Under the pieces are notes generated by a model, which did no database searches, had not been told where the DNA came from, and saw only the letters and a program-made list of their open reading frames with translations. 64,000 nt of DNA, from assembly GCA_008638375.1 (NCBI GenBank), contig CM018052.1, positions 19,451,571 through 19,515,570 of the forward strand, in the 5' to 3' direction. The DNA comes from Nyssa sinensis (Eukaryota; Streptophyta; Magnoliopsida; Cornales; Nyssaceae). Positions 12,001 through 24,300 of this stretch are shown here, in pieces (position 1 is the first letter of the stretch; each line of letters begins with the position of its first letter). Made by a program: the position numbers and the translations under genes.

Positions 12001-15000
12001 AGTAGATATTAAGAGCTTACAATGGTATCAAGATCAGTTGCACTTAAACAAATGTAGCTATTAAAAAGGACCATGTTCCAAAGTGAAAATACTGAAAAGA
12101 GAAGTGGTAGAACCATGTGTCTTCAGAACGTTTGAGGTGAGCTGATAGAGGATTAGAAATAAATAGAAATAGATGCCGGTAGAGTGAATTTATAGAGCAT
12201 TTTTCATCCCTTGGTAGGCTTATGTTGCCAATGAGCTTTGATAGAACATTGAGCTATATTCCCCATATAGAACCATTGATGTTCATTTATTTTTGAAAAA
12301 GAGGGGACATTTCCTATGCTAAGGGTGAGAAGTTTGATATGACATATGATTTACAAGTTAAAAGTAAAAAAAACTCAAGAAGAGATAATCAGATCATTCA
12401 TAGTTCTTGTAAGATCTTTTGGCCATACTGCCAAGTTACTATATTTTGTGAAGTTACAATAAATGGGACAAAATGGCTCATTAACCATCTGCCATGGTAG
12501 TGTCATGTTGACATTTCTCTTCATATGCTACCTAAAGTAAAATCTTAGGTAAAAGCATAATCTTATTCTCAAAGAGTAAAAATAATCATACACCTAAAGT
12601 AGGGGAAGACAATTATTCCGCTTCTCACTTTCCTTTTGTAGGTGATTGAACAGTGGTAAGTTACGGTACGTTGACATTTTCACTATGTTCTGTTGTTAAA
12701 TTTCCTTCTTATTTCAATCATAGTTGGATCATCTTTTCTTCGGAATGCGTTTGGAAACAACAGACCAAATATCAAAATTTCCTTCCGCTTTGTGTACATG
12801 GGTTGTGCTCCCTTTGGCACTTTGTAATAGATTACACTTCTACTTATATATTAAAAAAAAAAACATTTCCTTTTGTTCCCGTCAAAATAGCCAAAACTTT
12901 TTCATCTCTCAACGAACAAAATAGAAACACAAGTGAAAAACCAAAATTCACATGTTTTTATGAAAATAAAGTTGTTTCCATCAAAATAAACCGAAAATAA
13001 GTGAAAAATACTGAAATGGTCAAAAATTTCTTCATGTCGACAATAATTTCAAAATTGGCAAAATGTAGTATCCATTTTTTTCTCAAAAAAGAAAGCAATT
13101 GTAGGATAAAAACACAAAAATACAAGATATCTCCTTTTTTCCAAAAAAAATTAGATAAGGAGAAGCAGAAGCAGTGGAAACAAGGAGATAGATATACAAT
13201 TTATTGTAATATTTAGTTACTAATTATAATAGCTTAACTTGTTATTTGATTTAGTTAAATTATTGTTTTAAGTATAATTTATGTCAAATTGTATACTTCG
13301 TAAATATTAGCTATTATATTATAGTATTATATTTAATTATAATAATGTTTTATATTTATACAAAATTGTAATAATTTCATATTACATGAAAAATAGCTCT
13401 AAAATTTTTTATACTCATTTTCTACTAATAAAGAATTGGTTGGTATTAATGACTAATTTACATTTACGTTTAGTATTCACTTGTATGGATAGATGTGTAG
13501 ACCTAAAACATTTCTATTAGCCAATTATAATGTTGATCTTCATACATTCATATATTTTATTTTAAGTTTGCAGTTGTTTCAAATCATTTCAAAAAATTTC
13601 ATCATTTCCACTGTATTTTCGAAATGTTTTTGAATTTTTTTCATTTATTGGTTGACCGAAACAACATTCCAAAACAAAATTTTAATCCTTGTAGCAGACT
13701 TGACTGCTCTAGACTCCGTATATTACTATAATTCCTGTTCAAGCTCCAGGCCAGTTTAACTTGTGGAAATTCATAGAAGATGAAGATCTTACCACATTAT
13801 ATTTTGCAATCTCTTCTATTTTTCTCCTTTTCCTTTTCTTTTCCCTTTCCCTCTTCCTTTTCCTTTGTTTTCCCTTTATTTTATTCTTTCTTTCTTTTGG
13901 GTTTTTGATGCAGAGATTATACATTAGATGTTGCCAACCGATCTTGGCATACTAGTGGATGATGGAACTTCAATCGTTTGCAAAACCTAGTTCTTGTTTT
14001 GCTGATTAGTTAGGAGAGTATTACTCACTCGAAGACGTCTTAATCACTTCATCAGATATCTCTGTCCACCCACCTTTTATTGTAAAATGACATTCTCTTT
14101 TGAAGAATTTTTTATAAGATGAGATATGATGTGCTTGCTATATTTTAAAGAGAGGACGACAGCCCTTGAAATCAAGATTTAAAAAAAGGCAGAAGCATCA
14201 TAAAGCATTCAGATAAAGGATTTAATTGAAGCTCGGGGTGAACCATTTCCACAAAAATGAAAATGAAGCAAAACAAATTAATTTAATAATGGGCAAGGAT
14301 CAAATACTCAGCACCCAATCAAGCAACAACCAACCAATTCAAGGAAAAGAGCTTAGACACTTACAAAGCCCACTGAGTAAGTGTTGCCATGACCTACAAC
14401 TTCTATCTTGCTAGTTTTACTTAGTTCATTGTCTGAACCACAGTTTTCAAAAGTGTATGTCCTAGATCAAAGACATCTATTTGGTTCAATGGAAGTTCAT
14501 ATAATTCTCAGAAAATGAGAGACAAACATACAAATGGACAACAAACAATGGAGCAGCTTCAATTTTGCAGCTTGCTAAAAAGTCATTACCTAATGTTGGT
14601 CCCACTAATGTGGGGTGCTAGAAGGGTGGACTGTATTTAAATAAAATGTTTGGCATTATTGCCCACAGTGGCTGGTCTCATCTCAAAACTTATATTCTCA
14701 AGCAGCCAAATCCTTTACCGTTGCATCAAGTAGTGGCCCCTATAAATATGCAATTTGCCAAAATCCACTTTTTATGCTAAATCACAAGGACTTAATGTCA
14801 AAATTACAAGTACATAAAGGAAATAGTAGTACATTTCACTACTACAAAGGTAAAGATTATAGGTTAGAGTAATCCAAAGCCTCTTTTTTCACCCACACGA
14901 CAGGTATAAAAAAATTCACCCTCATTACATGTAATTTGGGTAGTTACAAGGAAAAAACTGACTGGAAAATACATAATCTTTTAAGTAAATGATTTGGCTT

Positions 15001-18000
15001 TCTTCAGAGGAACTCAATACATTCTTGATTCTCCAGAGCAACTCAATTAAATGTGCCATAACATATGCTAATTCAGGTCATAATGAAAACCCATTTTAAG
15101 GGTCATTTGGAATTGCTATATAGACAGCTCAAAGTGCATGGATTTACACACATTTCAAGTTCTGAGAGCACCTTCCCTGATTGTGAGGTTCAATGATGCA
15201 TGAATCATGGAGTCTAAATAATCCCCAGATTGAATCGTGTCATCCTTTTGCTAAGAAAGAAAGGACATGCTTCAAAGGAAGTTAGTTCGTTTGCACAAAG
15301 CACCAAAGAGCATTGCTGTTTCTCGAGAAAATACTTTTTAAGCACTTTTTGAGCCTTCGTGAGGAACATAGACGGGGAATTGTGTTTCAAGAATGCCCAT
15401 TATTCTACAGAGGAGGAAAGGATGTACTGATCAACTATAGCTTCAGTAATTTACCATTCGGTGAGGGGGCAAGCAAGACAAATAGATATCATGTTAACAA
15501 CAACAGATTTGACTCTCAACAAGTAAGGAAGCCATTCATTTAGTTCCCATGAAGCATGGACACGGATATGGATACAAACACGGCATGAAACAAACACGCT
15601 GATATGACACATAATAAAAACATTGGATAAGGATATTTTGAGGACACAACAATATAAATTTATATATAAATATATATATATATATAACTATATAAGCACA
15701 TACACAAAAAAATAATAATTGTTTTTTATGATGAATGTACATTAATACGAACAAAAATTTTTTAGCATCTAATATTTTAAGATCCTAATATATGGTATTA
15801 AAATTTGACATGGTTTATCCTCGTCTTATCTCAATTATTATTCTCTAAATAATCCATGTATTTGAAAACCTTACTATAATTTTTTCTTATACTCATATGC
15901 TATACTAGAAACGTTGTACCCTAATATTCAAGACATGTCAAACATGTCTCAGAGTATCCAAGAAGTATCAAATACAAGTTTGAAATTAAAAAAACTATTT
16001 TCAACTTTTAGATATGTTAAGGAAGTATCAAACACATGTCCACAAGTGCTCGAGGAGTATGATTATCTAATTCAAATATGATATAAATATGGAAGCACAT
16101 GCATAACTCAACTCAAGCAAATTTAATTTCAACCACTATCTTCTCTGACATAATGTAACATATGCATACACATTCTCAGATAGACAAATTTGTACCTATG
16201 TTGAATTGTTGACACATCAATGTGTGTTTAAAGCGAAAAAGAAAGAAAGCTACATAGCATTATCTCAAAGAAAACCTCTCTTTCAACCTAAAAGGTAGAT
16301 CTTATTCCATCCATCTACATGTAGTCAAAATCTTTCCGTGCTTGCCTAGGCAATAAGGCGAGGCAAGGATTACGCATAGCATCTTGCAACTCCCTAGGCA
16401 AGGTGAGTTTGTGGAGGCATCTCCTACACAAAGCCCTTAGCTAAAGCTACAAGCGATGAGGTTACTGCCTCTTTTAAAAAAAAAATTATTTTACTTAAAT
16501 AGGCCCATTGTTTATCTGGGCAGTATTTACATACTATAAAAGAAAGCAAAATGCCATCCACATTTAATTAGGACAATCCCCAAAAGGGAAAGAGAATGTA
16601 AATCAGATAAAGCCAAGGGGTCTACGAAATTGGCACCTGCCATGTCTTCCACATTGTTAAAGCTTGCGAATTTATAAAACTCTTCTATATAACAAACTCA
16701 GGTAGAGAATAATAAGGTTTGGAATTTCCACTAGGAAAAGAAAGAGAAAAAAAAGCTTAGAATCCCATTGCTTGCATAGGGAATCCCTTAGATCAAACAT
16801 TTTAGTGTAATATGAGAATTATTATGATCATAAAGATATTTTTTGATTTAGAATAAATAAACTTTTAATGTTTAGTATAGTGTCTTGATTCATTTAGGTT
16901 AGCTCCTTTTTGTCACCTAGGACCTCAAACGATATGGGATCTTAGCTCCTTGAGGCACCATTCGCCCTTAGTTACATTGTGCAAACTCCCCACCCCATAA
17001 CTGGGAAAAAATGGTGCACTTCAAGCAAGAGTTGAGATATAGTAACCATTAATTAATATCATGCAAGGTCATCTAGAAATAATTCCTTAAAAAATTACAT
17101 ATCAAGGATGGAAATTTCCACACACAATGTAAATTGGTGCAATACTTCATAGCCACAGAAGAAATTTGTGAAGTCATGAAACACCTAAAATTATCTACTG
17201 ATATTATGGATGATGACATAAGAGCTTTTAATCATAGTCAACATTCTTTATGCCATCATTAAAAAAAATGGACTCCTTTGGCTGAAGAACACTTGGTAAT
17301 TAGCTTTACTGTGTGCAACAAGAAGCCAAAAAAGTTTACTTCATGAAATTTTTTTTTTTTTTTTGGTGAAAACTTGGTGAACATTTGAACTGAACCTCAA
17401 AAGGACAAAAAAAATGGGTATTTGCATTTAATTGGTTCAAGTGGTACTTAGCTCAGACTTCAACATTGATAGACATTTCAAAGACATTCTACATTTTTTT
17501 AAAGAAGAAACCCATAGTGCAGATTTTCAGTTGTGCAAGTAAAGATTTACAGGCTCGTGCAACACTCTAGTAGCCACACAAGCCATAAGACATGAGACTT
17601 ACGTGGGTGGCCCTTGGGGGGTGGGACTTGAAACTTGAACCTAGGACCTCTTCAAAGACATTCTACATGATACTTACTTCCTTTGAAAAATATATAATAT
17701 AGCACAAAAAAACCGCATCATTCTATATTGTCAGTGTGCAATTTATCATATTGTTCAGAGATCAATATTATGTTGTGATCATCTAGAGATTGATTATAAG
17801 GGATGCAGTTAAACACCATTAATGTTTAATAATCCAGCTACAAGTGCGCAATGTAATACACACACAAGTTAAATGACTAGAATCAAACAAGAGTCTCGCA
17901 TTCAAAAAAATCATAAATTAATGCTTTCTCAAAGATGCAATTGTATAACTCATGGAGAAAAGGAATCTAAGAAATATACATACTGCCGCAAGACTGTACT

Positions 18001-18959
18001 TGTCCCGCAAGAATTTACACAACGCCAGCATTAAAGCTGTTTTCCTGTACAGCATTCATTCACATTAGTAATTAGTAACAATTTATTTCAATCAAGCAAT
18101 GCATATTATGAGATAAAATAAAGAGAGACACTGTGAAAGAAGGGAAACATAATCACAACAGTAAGCATTAGCAGCAGTAGTAGTGCTAGAACTAATAATA
18201 ATCTCTCTGTTTTTCCTTTTACTATTTATAACATTTCGGCAATACAAAAAATAAGATATAAATAATATGAAAAAATCATGAGAATATAAAAAAAATGCCA
18301 GAAATCATTAATAAAAGCCTGAGGATTCAGAGGTTTTAAAGGGGAAAAAAGAGAAACAGAACAAAAATAAAAGTCATCCAATATAAGTGGCAAATAAAAA
18401 TTAGAAAGGACCTGTTCCATAAAAGTATAATTGACACAAAATGCTTTCATAGTAAACAAGCCAAGTGGACCAAATAAAATCGAATTCAGCTACCCATATA
18501 TGTGTATCTATAAAATAGAGATGCTAATGATGATTATTGATTGTAATAACAATTTGAAGGTAAAATAAGGTAAATAAGAAAATACCCAGTACCAACAGGA
18601 CCGCCAATACCAACTGTGAAAGCTCTTTCATTAAAATCCCTGGTGACAAGTGGGCGTGCTCTTCTGCTAAAGTAGCCTGGTGAGTATATGGGTTCGTGCG
18701 AATGTGGTGCCAGTCCATCATGGCTGTGGTACACCCTCCCGTCTGGACCCACCCATGAGGTTTTTTTTGAGTCCCCATGAGAATCCCTGTTCCATTCAAC
18801 AACATGTTGAGAACTAATTAAAAAAATAAATAAATAAATGAAAAGAGTAGGTGATTCAAATGTAAAAATTAAGAGATAATACTCGTGGGTATGATGGTGA
18901 TGATGATCGTGATCATGGTCATGATGATGATCGTGATCATGATGATCTTGCGACGCCAT
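6046..18959 (-). CDS. UREG: Urease accessory protein G (UreG GTPase), 7 exons
   Basis: UreG binds nickel and hydrolyses GTP while working with UreD and UreF to insert nickel into urease in the cytosol. Exons, in coding order: 18883-18959, 18586-18786, 17984-18044, 11257-11458, 10203-10324, 9978-10082, 6046-6129. They join in phase with GT-AG introns to 284 codons (283 aa), near the usual plant length. Visible features: a His/Asp-rich N-terminus (residues 6-25), a second His patch ([11 protein letters not shown], 46-56), P-loop GPVGTGKT (88-95), [12 protein letters not shown] (115-126), the nickel-binding CPH motif (146-148), ESGGDNL (177-183) and guanine-binding NKTD (224-227). It ends VATGQKRH. 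No stop, frameshift or lost key residue was seen. Introns 3 (6.5 kb) and 6 (3.8 kb) are swollen by repeats. The start at 18959 is the first Met of the His-rich leader typical of plant UreG. Confidence 0.96.
6785..9620 (-). pseudogene. LINE (L1-type) ORF2 remnant in UreG intron 6
   Basis: Minus-strand blocks appear in the right order for a plant L1 ORF2. Endonuclease N-terminus: [18 protein letters not shown] at about 9425-9370, then [10 protein letters not shown]. Endonuclease middle: [20 protein letters not shown] near 8330-8265. Then [13 protein letters not shown] near 8010. The linker reads [20 protein letters not shown] near 7395. The reverse transcriptase start reads QNAFVGGR, a frameshift, LDAILIANE and [11 protein letters not shown] near 7080-6930. 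Multiple stops and frameshifts kill it. The sequence stops matching soon after the first RT motifs; the YADD region is absent. The GC-richer stretch up to about 9620 may be the ORF1/ORF2 junction. Confidence 0.85.
8400..9235. other. Unassigned insertion splitting the LINE endonuclease domain
   Basis: Endonuclease coding stops matching at about 9235 and resumes at about 8396. The 0.8 kb between is a purine/pyrimidine-biased stretch (many AGA repeats at 8785-8920). No terminal repeats were recognised. It could be a later insertion or simply very diverged LINE sequence. Confidence 0.3.
10683..11155. mobile_element. Tourist-like (PIF/Harbinger) MITE in UreG intron 4
   Basis: A 473-bp element with terminal inverted repeats (left CAGTTCGTTTGGAT, right, reverse-complemented, CACTATGTTTGGAT) flanked by the 3-bp duplication TAA, the hallmark of this class. 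Both ends are purine/pyrimidine biased (GGAAAGGAAAGG and its complement). It has no coding capacity. A second copy in opposite orientation lies at 52679-53132 and shares the internal sequence. Confidence 0.75.
11521..12165. repeat. Three-copy tandem repeat in UreG intron 3
   Basis: Units start near 11521, 11746 and 12003 with AGATATTAAGAGC followed by AATGGTATCAAGATCAG, and end with GAGGATTAGAAAT. Spacing is 225 and 257 bp. The middle copy has an extra internal duplication (TTTTAAGATCTTAGTCATTA) that explains the length difference. No coding capacity. Confidence 0.85.
12170..15540. other. Non-coding part of UreG intron 3
   Basis: Strongly AT-rich, with a very AT-rich core at 13210-13440 and a pyrimidine tract at 13815-13890. 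I recognise no gene or defined element. Short ORFs here are low-complexity shadows. Confidence 0.4.
15543..16100. repeat. Probable dispersed repeat in UreG intron 3
   Basis: It begins with an ACGGATATGGATAC/ACACGG-rich stretch and later has recurring AAGTATCAAA motifs. Such GGACACGG-type repeats are scattered in plant genomes. Ends and class could not be fixed. Confidence 0.3.
16335..16985. repeat. Probable dispersed repeat with CCTAGGCA/AGGCGAGGC core
   Basis: The left part has TGCCTAGGCAATAAGGCGAG and CTCCCTAGGCAAGG; the right part has CACCTAGGACCTC and CTTGAGGCACC. Similar core motifs near both ends suggest a degraded fold-back or MITE-like element. Terminal repeats are not clear. Confidence 0.3.
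17495..17650 (-). mobile_element. SINE, probably 5'-truncated, in UreG intron 3
   Basis: A 156-bp insert is flanked by a perfect 18-bp target duplication (TTCAAAGACATTCTACAT at 17477-17494 and 17651-17668). On the minus strand it begins near a pol III B-box-like GGTTCAAGTTTC and ends with an A-run just before the duplication, as expected for target-primed retroposition. No clear A-box remains, so the 5' end is probably missing. Confidence 0.7.
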
Positions 18960-19302
18960 TGACTCTAGTCTGCAAGTTTTTACTGTGAAATGTGCCCAGA
19001 GAGAGAGAGAGCGAGAGAGAGGAGTCAAGAGGAGGGCTCTGGCTTTGGCCCTAGGTTACATCAAGAATTGTAGGGGATGGAAAACGGCTTTACGAAAATG
19101 CCCCTGTCGCGGTGGCATTATTATATGGTTGAACTAGTGTTTCGGTCTACTTTGATGGGGCTCTCCAAGGGTAGGAAGTCCAGTCCAAGCGAACAATAAA
19201 CTGCTGAACCAAGGGCCAGTGCTATTATTATTAGGGTCCTTCCATCATAGATACAAACAATAAAATAAAATAAAATAAAAGTTATATATATATATAGTAA
19301 TA
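18960..19302 (-). promoter_or_regulatory. Residual UreG 5' UTR and proximal promoter
   Basis: Only 343 bp separate the UreG start codon from the copia LTR. The segment has a CT-rich leader on the coding strand (GAGAGAGA-type on plus, 18999-19020), a TATAATA-like box on the minus strand near 19117-19125, and an (AT)n/AAAAT-rich end into which the copia element inserted. The core promoter call is inferred. Confidence 0.35.
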
Positions 19303-19691
19303 TGTTATGAAACTGAGTGCATGTCACACCACGTGAAATAGACATGGCAACCATGTCATAAGCCATGTGCTAGTAGATGCTAATAAAATTTTAAATACAA
19401 GTAATGTAAGTGGGTTACTGATGAAAGCAGCAAGTCTAAAAAGTTGAGGCGGCAAAATACTTATATAAAAGAACCTAATAATAAAGTTTATAGATAAACT
19501 TTTGAGGTAAATAATTCTATTGAAATAAATAGCAATAACTAGTTATATACATGATGAAATTTTTTATTATACACATTTATACAAACAGTGAAATTCTTCT
19601 CCTTTTTACTTGTGGACGCAAGTATGAAATCGAACCACATAAATTTTGTATATATTTGTGTAATTGATTTTTGTCTATTACTTTTACAATA
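19303..19691 (+). repeat. 5' LTR of the copia element
   Basis: Begins TGTTATGAAA and ends TTACAATA, matching the 3' LTR end to end. A primer-binding-like TATTATCAGTACGA follows directly; it differs from the common initiator-Met site TGGTATCAGAGC. Confidence 0.88.
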
Positions 19692-19790
19692 TATTATCAG
19701 TACGAAGCTCTGATCTACTACGAAGGTATTGAAATAAAAGTAATATTTAGTACATTTGAGCCTAAATATTATTTTTATTTTATTTATATT

Positions 19791-20896
19791 ATGTCAAATC
19801 TCACCAAGCTTGAATTTGCTACATTGAATATCATTGGAAAGAATTATTTATCCTAGATCCTTGATGTTGAACTTCACTTTGAAGCTAATAATCTCGGTAA
19901 TACTATTAAAGAAGAAAACACTACATCCCTAAAAGATCATGCACAGGCACTGATATTTCTTCGCCATCATATTCATGAAGGTCTAAAGGCGGAATATCTC
20001 ACGGTAAAAGATCCACTGATCATTTGGAGTAATCTAACAGAAAGGTATAACCACCAAAGTACTATCATTCTCCTAAGAGTTTGGTATAATTGGTTGCACT
20101 TGAGTTTGCAGGATTTTAAATCAGTCAGTGAATACAATTCTGCATTATTCAGAATTACTTCGCAATTGAAATTGTGCAAAGAAAATATTACAGATGCAGA
20201 TATGTTGAAAAAGGCATTCTCTATATTTCATGCCTCAAATATTGTCCTACAGCAACAATATCGAGAGCGTCGATTTACTAGATATTATGAATTGATCTTC
20301 TCCTGGCTAAACAACATAGTGACCTTATGATAAAAAATCATTAGTTACGTCTCACTGGCTTTGTACCATTCCCTAGAGAGAATGGAAATGCATTTCCTGA
20401 AGCAAATGTAACTTCATCATATGGATAGAGACATGAGCATGGGAGTGGACATGGCCGTGGACGTGATCGCGGTCACAGTTGGCATAATAACTCATACCGT
20501 GATGGTCATAAGAATAATTCTCCTAATTGTCCCAAAATAAACACACCGTAGCACCTGAAGTGCAATAATAATATTGAAGCAAAGCAAGAAAGTGGGAGAC
20601 AAAAATTAGTCAAAGATCCTAAAGAATCTTGTTATCGTTGTGGTGAAAAAGGACATTGGTCGCGTACCTACCGTACGCCTAGACATTTTGTGGATCTTTA
20701 TCAAGCATCACTAAAGGAAAAGGGAAAAGAAATAAAGACAAATTTTACTAATGGTCCTATGAATATTACTTATGATCTTATGGATTTTTTTGATGATCCT
20801 GCAAATATTACACATCTAGATGTCTCAAATTTCTTTGCAAATCCTAATGGAAGAATTGACCATTTAATACGCAATGGGAACGTACATGTCAATTAG
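19791..20896 (+). pseudogene. Copia gag remnant
   Basis: Starts MSNLTKLEFATLNIIGKNYL, then a stop where a conserved Trp is expected (TGG to TAG). It continues through a UBN2-like gag region over 19860-20330 with further stops. Near 20632-20670 is a zinc knuckle CYRCGEKGHWSRTY whose last Cys is replaced by Tyr. The downstream HFVDLYQASLKEKGKE matches the conserved segment after the knuckle in copia gag. Confidence 0.8.
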
Positions 20897-21362
20897 TGTT
20901 CTTCGTTATATTATGTTCTTTTGTTTAACCTACTGTAATATTTGTGTTGTTTTATTTAACTCACTGTAATGTTGAAATTATATTGCTTCAATACAATTTA
21001 ACTTTTACATGTCTCTATTTTTAATACGTTATAATGAATTGATGGATTCCAGATGGATAAAGGAGATATCTGTCTAGCAGACAGTGCCATTACTCATACA
21101 ATCCTTCAAGATAAAAGATATTTCTTTACTCTGAACTTATGTAAAGCTAATGTTCCGAAAGAGTCGACATCACATTGCCAAATAGGACAACATTTCACAT
21201 AAATGATGCCTTATACTCTAGCAAATTCAGAAGAAATTTGCTTAGTTTTAAAGATATTCGCTGAAATAGATATCATATTGAGACCATTAATGAAAGTGAT
21301 ATGGAATACTTTTGTATCACATCTATGATTTCAAACAGTAAGAGCTTCTTGGAGAAACTTCT

Positions 21363-24300
21363 TGTCACGACCCGAAACTCACCTTATGTGAATTGGGGAT
21401 CGCGAGGCCGACCCTTTGGCCGTCCCTACTTTTTATTTCCTTTGTATCAGTGATAACAATGTGTAATATAAAAACTTAAACAGTTGTACAGTGGAAGTCT
21501 TAAATAGTCATAATAAGGTTCTACATATATCAAAATGGAAACTAATATTACATCACCCTTAGGTGGTGAATACATGGGAGAACTGTAACATTTCTAATAC
21601 ATTTTTCAAAATGCTCTCCTATGCTCTTAAGCTCCTATTGCTGTCTTGCAACATCCCTTCCTAAAATAATAAGTAACTATGAATGAGCTAACAAAGCTCA
21701 GTAAATAAATTTCCATCTTTGCCATTGGTCAAGGTTAATATAGAAAGAACATAATCCAAGATAAACAAGGATGTGAAACATGATAGCCAGTCATTGAATA
21801 AAATGTTGCAATAGCCAATCAGGGGTAAAATGCCATAATGGCCAATCAATAGTAGAGATCACAATAACCAGTCATGAGTCATGGATAACAATGATACAAT
21901 GAACTTGGGATCATCAATAAGGGTTCATCAACAAATAGTTATACTGCCACAATAAATGGATAACCAATGAATCTTTAATCAATGGATAAGCTTTCAACAT
22001 TATTCATAGGGAATAATATGATCATCCTATGAATTCAATAAAAAATATGATATCAAATCAAACATAAGTGATGCATATTCTGTTCAAAGCTGGGCACACC
22101 CTCGATCTTTTAGGGCTCAGCATACCCCTAGTCAAAATACTCACTACATATATAACGCCATCATTGCCATATATCCATTCATGGACTTCAACCCGTAGGT
22201 CCTATCAATTCAGAAGGCACCGGATGGACGTTGTGACTGAGCACAACTCCAACATTTATAATATATCATGATCATTCATAATTCCATGAGAAGTGTACAT
22301 ATGTAGAATACCATTTAGTGAGAACATAACAGTCAACCTTTCAAGGCATATTACAAAGTGTACAACATTTATGATGAAGATATAACAGTCAAATAATGTC
22401 AACAAGATCGAACAAGTATCACATTGTGAAAATACTAAGTATCAGATATGTATAAAAGTACAACTTTGGCAGTAATAGGAATAACCATGGCTGAGAATAC
22501 CACATGTAAGAGATCGGGTTTTACTTACCCTTTACAGTCCATTATATCTCAGTATTCAGTTACTTTCTCCTTTCCCTTCGAAGTTCCTATAAATCAGTAA
22601 ACACATCTTAACTCAATACTATGTATGACCTAAGGCCCTAAAATTTGTCAATTTCATACACATCGATATTACAAGTATCTTATTTGAGAAAATGGACTTT
22701 ACCGTTGAGTCCGGAATGTCAAAAAAAATAAGTTTTGGCTTTTACATATTTCAATTTGGCTTTGGGTATCACTAAGGGCAATATGGTAATTTGACATTTT
22801 TATGAGTCTTAATTTTTTGGGACCCCGTCTCGTGAAACAGACTCTTTCATTGGCTTTAGAATGCCCCAAACATTAAGAATATACTATTCATTTACTCTAT
22901 TTGAATATCAAAAAATATTACAATAATTAATTCCATTTATTTAATCTAATTATTTAAATTAATATTTTATATTAATTTTGGTGAGATAAGGACACACGTG
23001 CCTCAGTGGCATAGTGGTCCATGTGTAGGGCATAAGTTCCCACACGCTTGATGATCATGCGTTCGAATCTTGGGGGCAGTAACCCCCCATTTTTTTATTT
23101 TTCAACTTAACCCTAAACCAAACAATGGACAGGGCTAAAAACACGGATAGGTTATCCCTTGTTCTATTTTAGTTTATTAGGTTAATTTATTAACCCTGTA
23201 ACCAAACAAGTCTAAATGGTTTTAATTTAAAACAATACATGTTTAAAACCGACGCAACTTTGGGTAGGATAAGGCTTAAACGACGCCGTCCCCCCTAACT
23301 ATTGTTCATCTTCTCTAACTTATTTCTGGTGCCTTCTCTAGCACCGGCCAACTTTTTCGGTGGAGTTCCAATGTCGGCCCAACGTGGTTCGAACCCAAAT
23401 CTTCTAAGGGTTTCATTTCTACAATTGGTTTTGGTTTTAGTCATCGGGAATGGTCGAAATAGGGGGAACTAGTGGCTGCTCTAGAGAGCCACAGTTTTTT
23501 GGCCACCCATTTATTTTCTACTTTGTGGTTTTCTAGCCACTCTATTTCTTTACTTTTTCTTCCTACATGGTTCTGAGGTCAAGGGGAACAATTCCCCATT
23601 CCTCAAGTGGCTTGAAACCACTTAAATCTCTCATTACTCGAAACACCATTAAACTTGCAACTAGGTCTTTTTCTATCATTTCTTCACTATTTTACTCTCT
23701 GTTTCTTCCTAATTGTTCCATTTTCTTTATAGATTATGATCCTATAGTTATTTGCAAGCTTTAAGTAATTTCATGAAACCCAAAAAATAAAAACTCTAAA
23801 TTTTAAAACTTACCTTTTCTTGCAGTGGTTTACTTCCCTCCTCTTACTTCCTTCTTCTTTCTTCCTTCCTTATCTTTCTTTGGTTTCTTTTCTTTTCTTC
23901 CTTTTCTTTTCTTTCTTTCTAATTGCATGTTGGGCATGCATATATATAGGCATAAACACACGTACACACTTCACAAAATATCTTCACCGCCTCTTATTCT
24001 CTACATCTCTCTCTCCCTCTCCCTCTATTTTTTTCTTTCAATTTTATATTGCTTGATCTTTTGTATACATGTATGATATTTGTATATTATAATATATAAA
24101 TATACACTAACATGTCGTAACACACACTTAAACACCTTTTTCACACATATTTTTACACACACATACTGTAACATACATATATATATAAGACACACACTAC
24201 TTTCACATACCTATACACAGTTTCACACACACACACACATACTTATACATATGTATAAACATATAATACACACATATATACATGCATACTATTACATATA

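Noticed and set aside
18524..19028. Overlapping minus-strand ORFs of 93 and 164 codons at the UreG 5' end
   Set aside because: They are UreG exons 1 and 2 read through introns, in correct and shifted frames. The GT-AG model explains them.
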